A stretch of DNA of 64,000 nucleotides from Alphaproteobacteria bacterium (lineage in GTDB: Bacteria; Pseudomonadota; Alphaproteobacteria; Caulobacterales; Maricaulaceae): contig JAJRSJ010000038.1 in the NCBI GenBank assembly GCA_024278855.1, positions 1 to 64,000 on the forward strand, in the 5' to 3' direction. The notes under the pieces are model-generated. The model saw only the letters and a list, made by a program, of their open reading frames with translations. It made no database searches and was not told where the DNA came from. Position 1 is the stretch's first letter. Each line of letters starts with the position of its first letter. Positions 8,344 through 17,691 of the stretch are shown here, one piece after another. A program made the position numbers and the translations under genes.

Positions 8344-9431
8344 TTGGCCCATCAAAATATGAGAATGCGGTAAAACGCAAGCGGAGCATTGCGTCGCATC
8401 CTGCGTTTTATCTTGTCTATATGTTGTTTTATTTTATTCCGTGGTTATTTCGGGCACCCACGCTAATAGATATTATTGCCTTTTTTATTGCGCTGTTATT
8501 GTTTCTGCCCATTCATTTTATCTCATTCAGCAAGCCGGACCCCAAATTCATCGGCGCAATTATTTTGACACAAGCCATCGGTTTTATCATTGCACCTTTT
8601 CACGGCATGGCAGGTGTTTTTCATATTTATGCGTCTTGTCAGGCCGGCTTTCAAAGGCCCGTAAAGCGGGCTGGCATTATAACCGTTTTATTGGCATTTA
8701 GTTTCATTGCTCAGTCAATATTTATTCATGTGAACTGGTTTGAAGTGGGGTTGGTTTTGTTCATCGGCGCAGTGTCAGGGATAACCTGTATGGCTGGTGC
8801 CGAAGACATAGAACATATGGAGTATCTGGAGCGGACAAGTGTTCTGGATAAACAGCATGCCGCCCTAGCCGAACGCGAACGTATTGCCGCCGATTTGCAC
8901 GATCTGCTTGGACATACATTAACAATGGTTGCGCTTAAATCTGAAGTGGCTGATAAATTTCTTGATAAGGACATCGAACGGGCCCGGCTTGAAATTCGCG
9001 AGATTAGAAATGAAGCCAGATCTGCCTTATCAGATGTACGCCTAGCCGTATCCGGAATGACCGCCACAACCATTAGTGCAGAAGTGGAGCGGGCCAGAGA
9101 GGCTCTGAAAGCGGCGGGTATTGCGTTAAAAATAGTCGGACAATCACCAGCGGTAAGTGCGCATCAAGATAAAGTTCTTGGTCTGGCCATTCGTGAGGCG
9201 GTAACCAATATTGTGCGCCATTCCAAAGCCGAAAATGCAGAACTTAGGTTTATTCAAGATAAAAACGGCCTTGATATTTCCATAAAAGACGACGGGGTTG
9301 GCGGTGTATTTGTGCCTGGTGCAGGGTTGACCGGACTGAAGAGGCGAATGGAAAGTCTGGGCGGCAGTCTGGACATTAACAATAAAAAGGGGGCATTTAT
9401 TAAATTATCTACGCCCAAAGCTTTACCGTGA
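8340..9431 (+). CDS. Sensor histidine kinase, DesK/NarX (HisKA_3) type
   Basis: This is an inner-membrane two-component sensor. Four to six hydrophobic helices fill residues 20-155, with almost no extracytoplasmic loop, so it probably senses the membrane itself or the partner transporter. The phospho-acceptor is H187 in ERIAADLHDLLGHTL, the DesK-type motif. The HATPase_c domain follows, with an N box (REAVTNIVRHS) and a G1 box (KDDGVGG). It overlaps the amidohydrolase upstream and the response regulator downstream by 4 bp each. Its presence inside the exporter operon suggests that it controls the exporter. Confidence 0.92.
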   Translation: MIGPSKYENAVKRKRSIASHPAFYLVYMLFYFIPWLFRAPTLIDIIAFFIALLLFLPIHFISFSKPDPKFIGAIILTQAIGFIIAPFHGMAGVFHIYASCQAGFQRPVKRAGIITVLLAFSFIAQSIFIHVNWFEVGLVLFIGAVSGITCMAGAEDIEHMEYLERTSVLDKQHAALAERERIAADLHDLLGHTLTMVALKSEVADKFLDKDIERARLEIREIRNEARSALSDVRLAVSGMTATTISAEVERAREALKAAGIALKIVGQSPAVSAHQDKVLGLAIREAVTNIVRHSKAENAELRFIQDKNGLDISIKDDGVGGVFVPGAGLTGLKRRMESLGGSLDINNKKGAFIKLSTPKALP

Positions 9432-10030
9432 TCCGGATTGTTATAGCCGAAGACCAAAAAATGCTGCGCGGGGCATTGGCGTCTTTACTCTCCCTTGAGG
9501 ACGATATTGTTGTTGTTGGCGAAGCCAAAGACGGGCGCGAAGCGTTGGATTTGGTTAAACGCCACAAACCTGATGTTCTGGTTACAGATATAGAAATGCC
9601 CGCATTTTCCGGCATTGAGGTGGCGCAAAAACTACAGCGGGACGGCAATCAAACCCGTATCCTTATCGTCACAACATTTGCCCGATCAGGTTATTTACAA
9701 CGGGCCAGAGATGCAGGCGTAACCGGATATATTCTCAAAGACACATCCAGTGATGAGCTTTCAGGTGCTGTGCGAACGGTAGCAAAGGGCGGCACAGTTA
9801 TTACGCTAGATTTGTACCAAGCAGCTTGGACAATTCCTGATCCGTTGACAGACACCGAGCGCAGGATTTTACGTCTGGTCGAGGCGGGTAAAACCAACAA
9901 ACAAATCAGCGCAGAGCTTAATTTAACCACCGGCACTATTCGCAATTATCTTGCCGGAGCGGCCCATAAGCTCGGGGCGTCTAACCGTATCGAAGCTTTT
10001 CGCGCTGCACGTGAAAATGGCTGGATGTAA
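9428..10030 (+). CDS. Response regulator, NarL/FixJ family (DesR-like)
   Basis: This is a cytoplasmic DNA-binding response regulator and partner of the kinase before it. The receiver domain (1-120) has the acidic pair E8-D9, the phospho-acceptor D54 in LVTDIEMPAF, and a conserved Lys in ILKDTSSDE. The LuxR-type helix-turn-helix spans about 138-195 (LTDTERRILRLVEAGKTNKQ). The start is GTG 9428, overlapping the kinase stop. It is the last gene of the exporter operon. The palindrome at 4733-4744 is a candidate target. Confidence 0.93.
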   Translation: MIRIVIAEDQKMLRGALASLLSLEDDIVVVGEAKDGREALDLVKRHKPDVLVTDIEMPAFSGIEVAQKLQRDGNQTRILIVTTFARSGYLQRARDAGVTGYILKDTSSDELSGAVRTVAKGGTVITLDLYQAAWTIPDPLTDTERRILRLVEAGKTNKQISAELNLTTGTIRNYLAGAAHKLGASNRIEAFRAARENGWM

Positions 10031-10159
10031 TTCTTCCTGTCAATGTATGCAATTGCATTTGTATTTGCGCCCATTATGAACACAAGCTGAATATTACTTT
10101 CAGTTTAGATTCAAAACCTATGTCCTAATAATAATAAAAACTTAGACGAGGAAACGGTA

Positions 10160-10837
10160 ATGTTAAAGAATGGGGCGCTAACAAGCTTTGCGGTTAAGCT
10201 TTGTATATCGGTCGCGGTTTCCACCCCTGCCCTCTTGCAAGCAACATTACTCAATGCTCACGAGCCAAAAATCCAAATCCCTCCAAATGCCAAGGTTTAT
10301 ATCAAACCTGAATACAGAAATAAAATTACCCAAAACCGCAGAAATGTGGTATTGCCAGACCGGGCCAATTTTTTGCAAACCGATAAACGTTGGTCCTATA
10401 AAACCATAGGCGGTTCCAACGAGACCATTGAAGACGATGGCTGTTTGGTAACCGCAGTTGCAATGGCTTTGGTGAATTTGGGCTACCCTACCGATCCGGG
10501 CGATTTATCCACGCGACTGAAAAACAATAACGGGTTTAACAGTCGTGGCTGGCTGATTTGGGACGGAATTGAACGGGCGACCGCTGGTCATGCCCACGCA
10601 CATTTTTTCCGTGACAAACATGACAACGTAATTCGGGCTTGTCTGTCCGAGGGCTATTACCCTGTGCTGAGATTTGATTTACCAACGCGGAAATCTACCC
10701 ATTGGGTTATGGTTGTGCGCGAAACTGCACAAGGGTTTGCGGTGCGCGATCCATTGATAAAATCCGAAAGACCCGTCTTGCTCAACACCCGCACCAAAAA
10801 AATTGATGCAGTGCGGTGTGTAGGCGGTAGACGGTAA
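10160..10837 (+). CDS. Exported C39-like cysteine peptidase domain protein
   Basis: The 225-residue protein starts with a signal peptide (1-33, ending LLNAHE). Its domain resembles Peptidase_C39_2 papain-like folds. The likely nucleophile is C95 in EDDGCLVTAVAMAL, with H181 in STHWVMV and D197 in FAVRDP completing a Cys-His-Asp triad. The segment DKRWSYKTIGG just before the Cys is typical of this group. The ribosome site is GAGGAAA. It stands alone, 130 bp after the two-component genes and convergent with the aldehyde dehydrogenase. Members of this domain family act on peptides or cell-wall material, and the target here is not known. Confidence 0.75.
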   Translation: MLKNGALTSFAVKLCISVAVSTPALLQATLLNAHEPKIQIPPNAKVYIKPEYRNKITQNRRNVVLPDRANFLQTDKRWSYKTIGGSNETIEDDGCLVTAVAMALVNLGYPTDPGDLSTRLKNNNGFNSRGWLIWDGIERATAGHAHAHFFRDKHDNVIRACLSEGYYPVLRFDLPTRKSTHWVMVVRETAQGFAVRDPLIKSERPVLLNTRTKKIDAVRCVGGRR

Positions 10838-10852
10838 ACGCCACCAACCAAG

Positions 10853-12265
10853 TCACATAAATTTACGCATCATGTTGAGGACTTTGCGGGTTTTATCCGT
10901 ATAGGGTGGGTACAGCATTTTACCGCCGCTAAACTTGCTTTGCAAAAACACGCCTTTCATATGAGAGAAAGTTTTAAATCCGTGTTCCCCGTGATAACCA
11001 CCCATGCCCGACGGGCCGACCCCGCCAAATGGAATATCCTCTTGCACCACATGCCATGCGGTTTCGTTAATGCTTACCCCGCCCGAAATGGTATTTGCTA
11101 AAACATAATCGCGTTTGGCGTTATCTTCGCCGAACCAATAGAGAGCCAAAGGCCGGTCACGTTTTTGAATATAATCCATGGAATCCGCTAAAGTCTCGCT
11201 AGCAACAATCGGTAAAAGCGGGCCAAATATTTCTTCTTGCATAATCTTCATCTCAGGCGTGGTATTGGTGACGACGGTGAGCGGAATTCGCCGCTCTTTT
11301 GCCATTCGTTGGCTATCATCATTGCCCGCGACACGAATGCTTGCCCCTTTGGTTTGAGCATCCTCTAGCAAGCCTTGCAGACGGGCATAATGGGCGTCTG
11401 CTATGATCGAGGTGTAGTCAGGATTGCCGGCAAATGTCGGATAGAATGTTTCCGCTTGTTCGATCAGCGAATGTGCAACCCCGTCAATCTTGTCTTCGGG
11501 CATAAGTAAATAATCAGGGGCGACACAAGTTTGCCCGGCATTGATCAATTTACCATTTGCAATGCGGGCAATGGTCAATTTCATATTGGCGCCATCATCG
11601 ATAATCACTGGAGATTTACCGCCGAGTTCTAGGGTTACGGGCGTCAGGTTTTGGGCCGCCGCACACGCAACAATGCGCCCGACATTGGTCGAACCTGTGA
11701 ACAAGAGATGATCAAACGGCAGTGCGGAAAACGCTTGGGCCACATCAACGTCGCCCGTAGCCACATAGACTTCATCATCTGAAAAAACCTCACCCAAGAC
11801 GGACTTTAGAAGCTTCGAAACCCTCGGCGTATATTCACTGGGTTTGAGCATAACCCGGTTCCCGGCCCCGATTGCACCAACCAAAGGCATAACGGCCAAT
11901 TGCAAAGGGTAATTCCACGGGCTGATAATACCGACAACGCCGAGAGGTTGAGGCACGATAACATTCTTAGCAGGCTTGAACTGTAGTGCCGTGGGCGCCT
12001 TTTTTGTCCGCATCCATTTGTATGTGTGTTTAAGCGCGTGTTTTATACCGGCTTGGACAATCGATAGCTCCGCCATAGTCGTTTCCACAAATGACCGATT
12101 GCCAAAATCCTTGGAAATAACCTCTTTAAATTTTTGCTCATTATCCGCAATAATTTTGCCAAGCTTGATCAACTTGCTTTTGCGCTCACCCCAAGCAGGG
12201 TTGGGCGCGGCATTAAAGGCGACCCGTTGCTTTTGGAGTACTTTATCTAAACTCTTACTGGTCAT
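10853..12265 (-). CDS. Aldehyde dehydrogenase, coniferyl-aldehyde dehydrogenase type
   Basis: This is an NAD(P)-dependent aldehyde dehydrogenase of 470 aa. Catalytic residues are N118 (PWNYP), E213 (TLELGGKSP) and C247 (NAGQTCVAPDY). The NAGQTC-APDY pattern with a short C-terminus fits the class 3/CalB-like branch that oxidises fatty or aromatic aldehydes. I use ATG 12265, preceded by GAGGGA at good distance, rather than the first in-frame Met at 12328. A TonB-dependent receptor gene diverges from it, and the 144-bp gap holds a palindrome. The substrate class is inferred only from the family. Confidence 0.9.
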   Translation of the reverse strand: MTSKSLDKVLQKQRVAFNAAPNPAWGERKSKLIKLGKIIADNEQKFKEVISKDFGNRSFVETTMAELSIVQAGIKHALKHTYKWMRTKKAPTALQFKPAKNVIVPQPLGVVGIISPWNYPLQLAVMPLVGAIGAGNRVMLKPSEYTPRVSKLLKSVLGEVFSDDEVYVATGDVDVAQAFSALPFDHLLFTGSTNVGRIVACAAAQNLTPVTLELGGKSPVIIDDGANMKLTIARIANGKLINAGQTCVAPDYLLMPEDKIDGVAHSLIEQAETFYPTFAGNPDYTSIIADAHYARLQGLLEDAQTKGASIRVAGNDDSQRMAKERRIPLTVVTNTTPEMKIMQEEIFGPLLPIVASETLADSMDYIQKRDRPLALYWFGEDNAKRDYVLANTISGGVSINETAWHVVQEDIPFGGVGPSGMGGYHGEHGFKTFSHMKGVFLQSKFSGGKMLYPPYTDKTRKVLNMMRKFM

Positions 12266-12328
12266 ATTTTTCCCTCTAAGCACAACGCGATTTTTAGGTT
12301 TGTTAACTCGCTTGCCTTGACATTTCAA

Positions 12329-12373
12329 TACAATTCCTTGACTTGTAGCTAGCTACATACAATTCCTCGACTT
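12329..12373. promoter_or_regulatory. Palindrome flanked by direct repeats between divergent genes
   Basis: A 14-bp perfect dyad TGTAGCTAGCTACA (12344-12357) lies between two 16-bp direct repeats (12329-12344 and 12358-12373, TACAATTCCTYGACTT, one mismatch, 29-bp period). The site is centred between the aldehyde dehydrogenase and the TonB receptor genes, where a shared operator would be expected. A dyad of this kind fits a TetR- or GntR-type repressor, but no regulator gene adjoins it. Confidence 0.5.
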
Positions 12374-12409
12374 AGGTTTTTTTAACATATTCCAAAATAG
12401 ATTTTTACA

Positions 12410-14434
12410 ATGAAATTTTACCGTATCCTTCCCCTCTTAGTCATTGGCCTTGCCCATAGCCCGCATAGCTTTGCTGGCGAAGATAAAGTTGATGATGAAA
12501 TTATTGTCACCGCCCGGCGTATTGCCGAGCCTGCCAAAGACTATGCGGGTAGTGTATCTGTGCTGAGCGAGCGGCGCTTGTTAGAGATTTCTCCCGTACA
12601 CCCTGCAGAAGCTTTAAACGAAATTGCCGGTGTAAATATTCACAGAGGCAGCGGGCAGGAACATCTGACCGCTATTCGTTCGCCCGTATTGACCGGCGGC
12701 GCGGGGGCGGGTTCGTTTCTTTACCTGGAGGACGGCGTGCCGTTACGGGCGGCTGGTTTTTCCAATGTTAACGGCCTGTTTGAAAGCATGCTGGAATTGG
12801 CCGGCAGTGTTGAAGTCACTAAAGGCCCGGGCAGCGTGCTTTACGGCTCCAATGCCGTACACGGCTTAATCAATATCTTGTCTCAAGACCCAAGCAAGTC
12901 CAAGCGTTATTCCCTTGATTTACTGGGTAATGAACTGGGCTATGCACGCTTGAAGACAAGCTTTAGCGGTGCGGCCTTCTCAGGTAAATATCGCCTGTCC
13001 GGCAGTTTTGCCAGTGACCCTGGCTTTCGGGCCAATTCCGGCTTTGACCAACAAAAAATTCAATTTCGCTACGACGGGCAAGTTGGGGATTGGGATGTAA
13101 AGACACTGGCCAGTTTTCAAAACCTCAATCAGGAAACCGCCGGGTTTATCAGAGGCGTAGACGCATTTAAAGATCCGGTACTTGCCGCCAGTAATCCCAA
13201 TCCAGAAGCGTTTCGCGACGGCAGGACGGCCCGCGTCGCCGTGCATTTCAACAAAAAAGCAAGCGAAACTGCCCGTGTCTCTTTCATCCCCTATGCTCGC
13301 TCGGTTGATTTGACCTTTTTGCGGCATTTCGTTCCGGGTCAAGCATTGGAAGAAGGCGGACACAAAAGCATTGGTCTGCTTAGTAGTTATGAAGTTTTAA
13401 GTAGTTTTGGCCGTTACACGTTCGGGTTTGACGCCGAATACACCCAAGGCTTTACCCGCGAATTTCAAGCAGGCCCAAGCAGATTTTCGTTTATCCAGGG
13501 TGAACATTATGATTATGAGGTAAATGCGCTTGTGCTGTCTCCTTATGTGCAAACCCGTTTCGCCCTTGGTGACAAGACGAAAATTAATATTGGCGCGCGT
13601 GCCGATTATACGGCCTATGATTATGACAATTTGATCGGCAATGGCAGCTTTGGCCGTTTCTTGCGGATTGCAGATCGCCGTGATGCGTATTTCACCGTCT
13701 CGCCAAAACTGGGGATTACCCACACACTGAACCCAAATATCACCCTGTTTGGCCGCCTGGCCCGTGGTAGCCGTGCCCCGCAAACCAGTGATGTCTATAG
13801 TTTGCAGATCAACCAGACGCCGGGTATGGTCAAACCTGAAACACTAGATAGTCTGGAGTTCGGCCTAAAAGGCAATGCAGGCAAGCTTAAAATAGAGGCG
13901 GCGGTTTTCGCCATGCAGAAAAACAATTTTTTCTTCAGAAACGCTAACGGCTTTAACGTGGAAAACGGCAAGACCAAACATGTGGGCATCGAAGTTGAAT
14001 TTGATCTGCCGATTGCTTCATATTTAGGTTATTCCGGCGGCCTAACCTTGGCCAATCACACCTATGATTTTACGGATATAGTTGGCTCGGCTTCTAGCTC
14101 TATCACCAAAGGCGATCAAGTGGATAGCGCCCCAAATACGACCGGGTTTATGCAACTCACTGCAAAACCTCTGGACGGGTTGAACCTGTCCATTAAGTGG
14201 CACCATGTGGGCAGTTATTTTACCGATCCGGGCAATACGGCTAAATATGCAGGCCACGACATATTCACACTGCGCGGCAATTATGATATCAGCCATAAAA
14301 TCAGCCTTTATAGCCGCATAGATAATATTTTCAACACCGCATATGCCAACCGGGCAGATTTTGCATTTGGCAGCAACCGCTTCTTCCCTGGCAGACCCAG
14401 AACGTTATTTTTCGGTATAAAAATCAAGAGTTAA
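12410..14434 (+). CDS. TonB-dependent outer-membrane receptor
   Basis: This is an outer-membrane active transporter of 674 aa powered by TonB-ExbBD. A signal peptide covers residues 1-22 (HSFAG). A TonB box DEIIVTARR follows directly, then a plug domain (about 40-150, with VEVTKGPGSVLYG) and a 22-strand barrel. The C-terminal block (about 630-674) has the usual NIFNTAYANRADF and GRPRTLFFGIKI segments, although it ends in KS rather than an aromatic residue. It diverges from the aldehyde dehydrogenase, which suggests that the receptor imports a compound whose aldehyde is then oxidised. The ligand cannot be told from sequence. Confidence 0.92.
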   Translation: MKFYRILPLLVIGLAHSPHSFAGEDKVDDEIIVTARRIAEPAKDYAGSVSVLSERRLLEISPVHPAEALNEIAGVNIHRGSGQEHLTAIRSPVLTGGAGAGSFLYLEDGVPLRAAGFSNVNGLFESMLELAGSVEVTKGPGSVLYGSNAVHGLINILSQDPSKSKRYSLDLLGNELGYARLKTSFSGAAFSGKYRLSGSFASDPGFRANSGFDQQKIQFRYDGQVGDWDVKTLASFQNLNQETAGFIRGVDAFKDPVLAASNPNPEAFRDGRTARVAVHFNKKASETARVSFIPYARSVDLTFLRHFVPGQALEEGGHKSIGLLSSYEVLSSFGRYTFGFDAEYTQGFTREFQAGPSRFSFIQGEHYDYEVNALVLSPYVQTRFALGDKTKINIGARADYTAYDYDNLIGNGSFGRFLRIADRRDAYFTVSPKLGITHTLNPNITLFGRLARGSRAPQTSDVYSLQINQTPGMVKPETLDSLEFGLKGNAGKLKIEAAVFAMQKNNFFFRNANGFNVENGKTKHVGIEVEFDLPIASYLGYSGGLTLANHTYDFTDIVGSASSSITKGDQVDSAPNTTGFMQLTAKPLDGLNLSIKWHHVGSYFTDPGNTAKYAGHDIFTLRGNYDISHKISLYSRIDNIFNTAYANRADFAFGSNRFFPGRPRTLFFGIKIKS

Positions 14435-14457
14435 AGACAGCATATTAAACCATAAGC

Positions 14458-14486
14458 AAAAAATGGGCGACTTTTGCAAGCCGCCC
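14458..14486 (-). terminator. Rho-independent terminator for the 14518-17691 gene
   Basis: Read on the minus strand, a GC-rich stem (GGGCGxCTT pairing with AAGxCGCCC, one A-C mismatch, 4-nt loop, 14465-14486) is followed by ATTTTTT (14464-14458). It begins 32 bp past the stop of the large outer-membrane protein gene. The same stem lies after the plus-strand TonB receptor stop but has no T-run on that side. Confidence 0.65.
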
Positions 14487-14517
14487 GAGTTGTGTGAATG
14501 AAGTTGGTAAGTCAGAC

Positions 14518-17500
14518 TTACGGCGCTGGATCATGGTTTAATATGTCCGGCGGCGGAATATCCACCTCACCTTCCTCTATCCTGCCCCCGAAACTATCGG
14601 GTGCAGAATTCTGTTGAGCCATTAGGACGTTTTTTGTCGAAATAGCCGCAATATTGATCCTGACCATGAGGTCTTCCGCCTCGGCCAGGTTAATAAGTAT
14701 TGGTTTTGCGCCCGGTTCACTGTCCGGCGCACCCGTTTTCTTGATCACAAGCTGGTATTTGCCTGCTGGCAGATCATCAAATGCGTATTGGCCAAAGCTT
14801 GTGGCATAGGCCTTGAAGTTGGCATCAGGGTTTTGCGTGTCGGTTAGCTCTAATTTGGCACCCTCAAGCCTGTGTTCGCCTTTATTATAGGCCCCGTCAC
14901 CATTGGCATCCACATAAGCAAAGCCCAAAATTTGTCCGCGCTGTACGATCGGCAAAGCGACATCCGTGATACTGCCGTCTTGAATGCTGGCTTTGGTGGA
15001 CACACTTGTATCAAGACTAAACCCAAGCGGCAGGCTGCGCCCATCAATTTGTAGCTCATGCAAGCCGGTTTTGATGTTTTGTATGGTGTAATACCCGCTT
15101 GCATCCGTGCGCAGGGCCAGTCTTGTACCTTTTACGCGCACCACCACACCGCCAATGCCAGGCTCATTATCTTGCCTGATCCCGTCGCGGTTTTTGTCCA
15201 CAAACGCCCTGCCCTTTAACACGCCGCTGCCGCTTTTGGCTTCGCGAAATTTTCGCTTTTCATTAAAGTTGAACTTGCCACGCAAAAACAATCCGAGCCG
15301 TTGCTGTCCTTGCAAATCATTGCGGTATGACAAACCTAGGGACAAGTTTTTGTTGATTTTTAAAGTTCTGCCAAGGGATACAGTCAAGAAAGTATCAGAT
15401 TTATCCTGCTCATTGCCTGAAAAGCTTTGTAACACACCCAGACTGGCTTTTAATTTGGTTTTTGCGCCGAGAATACGCCCGGAATCGAGATTAGCGACAA
15501 CACCACCGCGTATAAAATTACCTTTGGCGCTCCAAGACGCCGAGACAGATGGAGATATACGGACTTTAGCCGCCTTGGGTAGTTTCAATGTATAGGGCTT
15601 GGCCGTGAGTTGCGCGTCGATACGCTGCTCACGAGCGGAAGCGTCTTTGCGGGTTGATGTGTATTGGGCGCGAGCTGTCGCGTATTTTATGTCTTGAAAG
15701 ACGCGCACTGTAATTTGGTCGCCGGTCTCACGGCTACCGTCCGCCAGTTTTTGGGTATAGGCGGCAAAGTCGGCAGAAATATTAGTGCCGATTTTGCGCA
15801 AAGATGTATTCAGTGCGGCGCCGTAATTATTGGTTGTTGTGCTGTTGTCGCCTTTAACCAAAAACCCGCTTTTGGTCTGGCTGTAACGTGCGGAAAAAGC
15901 AGGCCGTTCAAACGGGCCTAATATTTGACCGGCGCTCAACTGCAGAGCCGCTCCATAAGTAGCGAAATCTTGCCCGCGTTTGCGCGTATCTGGGACCAAT
16001 TGCGTGTCCTGGGTATTGGGGTCTTGTTCTATCAAACCTTCAGCATCCAGATCTGAGCGCAAGAATTCCGCGCCGTCGTATTGGGCAAATGCTTCCACAT
16101 TTATTTTTTTGTTTGGCGTATAGCGAGCATTGACACTGACGCGGGTATCTACGGATTTTTCTCTAGCCTGGCCGTTGAAATAGCCAATGTCCGCCCGTGC
16201 ATCCCAATTTAGTTTCTTGTCGTGCTTGCGCCCCAGACGGCCACTAATGGCAGATAATACCGCCATTTTATCATCGCTAAGTCCGTCAGCTTTGTAAGAA
16301 AGCCCAGCCTCCCAGCCGTCCTGTGATGCATAGCGTGCGCCTGCGGCCAGACCCGAGAATTTCAAGCGGCTTTGATCTTCGCTGATTTTTGTGGAGCCAG
16401 ATGTCGGCATACCCGCCGCCAAAGCCCATCTGCCTTTGTCGCTATCTTTGGCATAACTAATGCCTCTAATACGGCGAAGGCCGACCCCGTCGAGTTCACG
16501 AAGGTCGGCTGAATAATCGCCAAGAGAGCCATAACCGCCCTTGACATGGGCGTAATCGAGCGAAAGCCATGACGGTTCCGCTTCGCTAATACTGGAGGGT
16601 AAATCCGGTATTTCGTAGCGCAATCTTCCGTTAAAGCCTTTGACCCTGAAGTCCATTTGCACGGTATTCAGGGTATCCGTTCCGACATTTAATTCAATAG
16701 TTTCAAAGGTTAGCGGCGTGTTCTTAGAGACATCAGTGATTTTAGCATTTGGCTTAATTACATCCTTAAGTCGGCCATCAAGATTGATATTTATACGCGA
16801 CGCCCCGCCCTCGACATCAATATTTGTCCCGGTCAAGGTTTCAATCGTGCCGAGCGGCAAGAGCAGATTAACATGGTCGATATAGGTAACATCCTGGGTC
16901 ACGCCGACCGGGCGGTCATTTAATTTTACCAGTCCAGTATCCAGATTTAACTCAAAAACCGCGCTATCTTGGGAACGTTCCACCCGAATACTTGTGCCGC
17001 CGTCTATGATTTGCACACTATGGCCAAGTTCTTTGGCGATTGGGCGTAATGGTAACAACATCACCGAACCAATCGCCTTTGGCCCCGGCTCTACATTGCC
17101 GAGCGGAATGTCATTGACAAACATCTCGAACCCCGTAGCCACCTTTAAGCGCGGGTCGAGTTCAAAGTTAATCCGTTTTTCGTCCGTGTTGATCTTGCCA
17201 ATGGCCCCCGATAAAACCGCGATAGCATTGGGCGTCAGGTTGATTTTGGTCGCACCAACCTCGCCGTAATGGTTGAGCTTGCCAAGTGTACGGCCATTGG
17301 CTTTGATAATCCCGGTTTCGGTATGAAGTTCCATAACCGCACCGTCTTGGGAACGATGAACGACCAACACCCCGTCCTCAGTGTCATAGGCAAATTCATT
17401 ATCAAGTGCCGTGAATATGGCTTCGGCCCTGACATAGAACTTGCCGTCTTCTCCGGTACTTACATCGGCTTTCAGCACTTTACCTTCAAGTTTAACCTGA

Positions 17501-17691
17501 AACTCCGGGGCTAATTCGGCCATTAAAACAGGGATTTCCTGGGCAATCTCTTCAACAACTTCCTCGGCAACCTCGTTTCCATAAGCCACTGGTGAAGCAA
17601 ATAGGAACAAGCAAGCGAACAGGCTGACTAAGAAAACACCCAGTTTTTTCAGGCAATTAGCGCCGTTATGTGTGAAAGCGCCCCCTAGCAC
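14518..17691 (-). CDS. Large putative outer-membrane protein with stalk-like repeats, barrel and SdrD-type domains
   Basis: This is an exported 1057-residue protein of unknown function. A signal peptide covers about 1-39 (VAYGNE). Residues about 60-310 hold two or three repeats that resemble copper-amine-oxidase-N/stalk domains (VLVVHRSQDGAVMEL and IRVERSQDSAVFEL are parallel segments). The middle (~350-830) is full of alternating beta-strand patterns, as in outer-membrane barrels. Two SdrD-B/carboxypeptidase-regulatory-like domains follow (from about 845: GRAFVDKNRDGIRQDNEPGI, then FAYVDANGDGAYNKGEHRL), with D-N-DG loops. The start is GTG 17691, overlapping the upstream gene by 7 bp. It might be an usher- or adhesin-like surface protein, but no chaperone or pilin gene is near. 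Confidence 0.7.
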   Translation of the reverse strand: MLGGAFTHNGANCLKKLGVFLVSLFACLFLFASPVAYGNEVAEEVVEEIAQEIPVLMAELAPEFQVKLEGKVLKADVSTGEDGKFYVRAEAIFTALDNEFAYDTEDGVLVVHRSQDGAVMELHTETGIIKANGRTLGKLNHYGEVGATKINLTPNAIAVLSGAIGKINTDEKRINFELDPRLKVATGFEMFVNDIPLGNVEPGPKAIGSVMLLPLRPIAKELGHSVQIIDGGTSIRVERSQDSAVFELNLDTGLVKLNDRPVGVTQDVTYIDHVNLLLPLGTIETLTGTNIDVEGGASRININLDGRLKDVIKPNAKITDVSKNTPLTFETIELNVGTDTLNTVQMDFRVKGFNGRLRYEIPDLPSSISEAEPSWLSLDYAHVKGGYGSLGDYSADLRELDGVGLRRIRGISYAKDSDKGRWALAAGMPTSGSTKISEDQSRLKFSGLAAGARYASQDGWEAGLSYKADGLSDDKMAVLSAISGRLGRKHDKKLNWDARADIGYFNGQAREKSVDTRVSVNARYTPNKKINVEAFAQYDGAEFLRSDLDAEGLIEQDPNTQDTQLVPDTRKRGQDFATYGAALQLSAGQILGPFERPAFSARYSQTKSGFLVKGDNSTTTNNYGAALNTSLRKIGTNISADFAAYTQKLADGSRETGDQITVRVFQDIKYATARAQYTSTRKDASAREQRIDAQLTAKPYTLKLPKAAKVRISPSVSASWSAKGNFIRGGVVANLDSGRILGAKTKLKASLGVLQSFSGNEQDKSDTFLTVSLGRTLKINKNLSLGLSYRNDLQGQQRLGLFLRGKFNFNEKRKFREAKSGSGVLKGRAFVDKNRDGIRQDNEPGIGGVVVRVKGTRLALRTDASGYYTIQNIKTGLHELQIDGRSLPLGFSLDTSVSTKASIQDGSITDVALPIVQRGQILGFAYVDANGDGAYNKGEHRLEGAKLELTDTQNPDANFKAYATSFGQYAFDDLPAGKYQLVIKKTGAPDSEPGAKPILINLAEAEDLMVRINIAAISTKNVLMAQQNSAPDSFGGRIEEGEVDIPPPDILNHDPAP

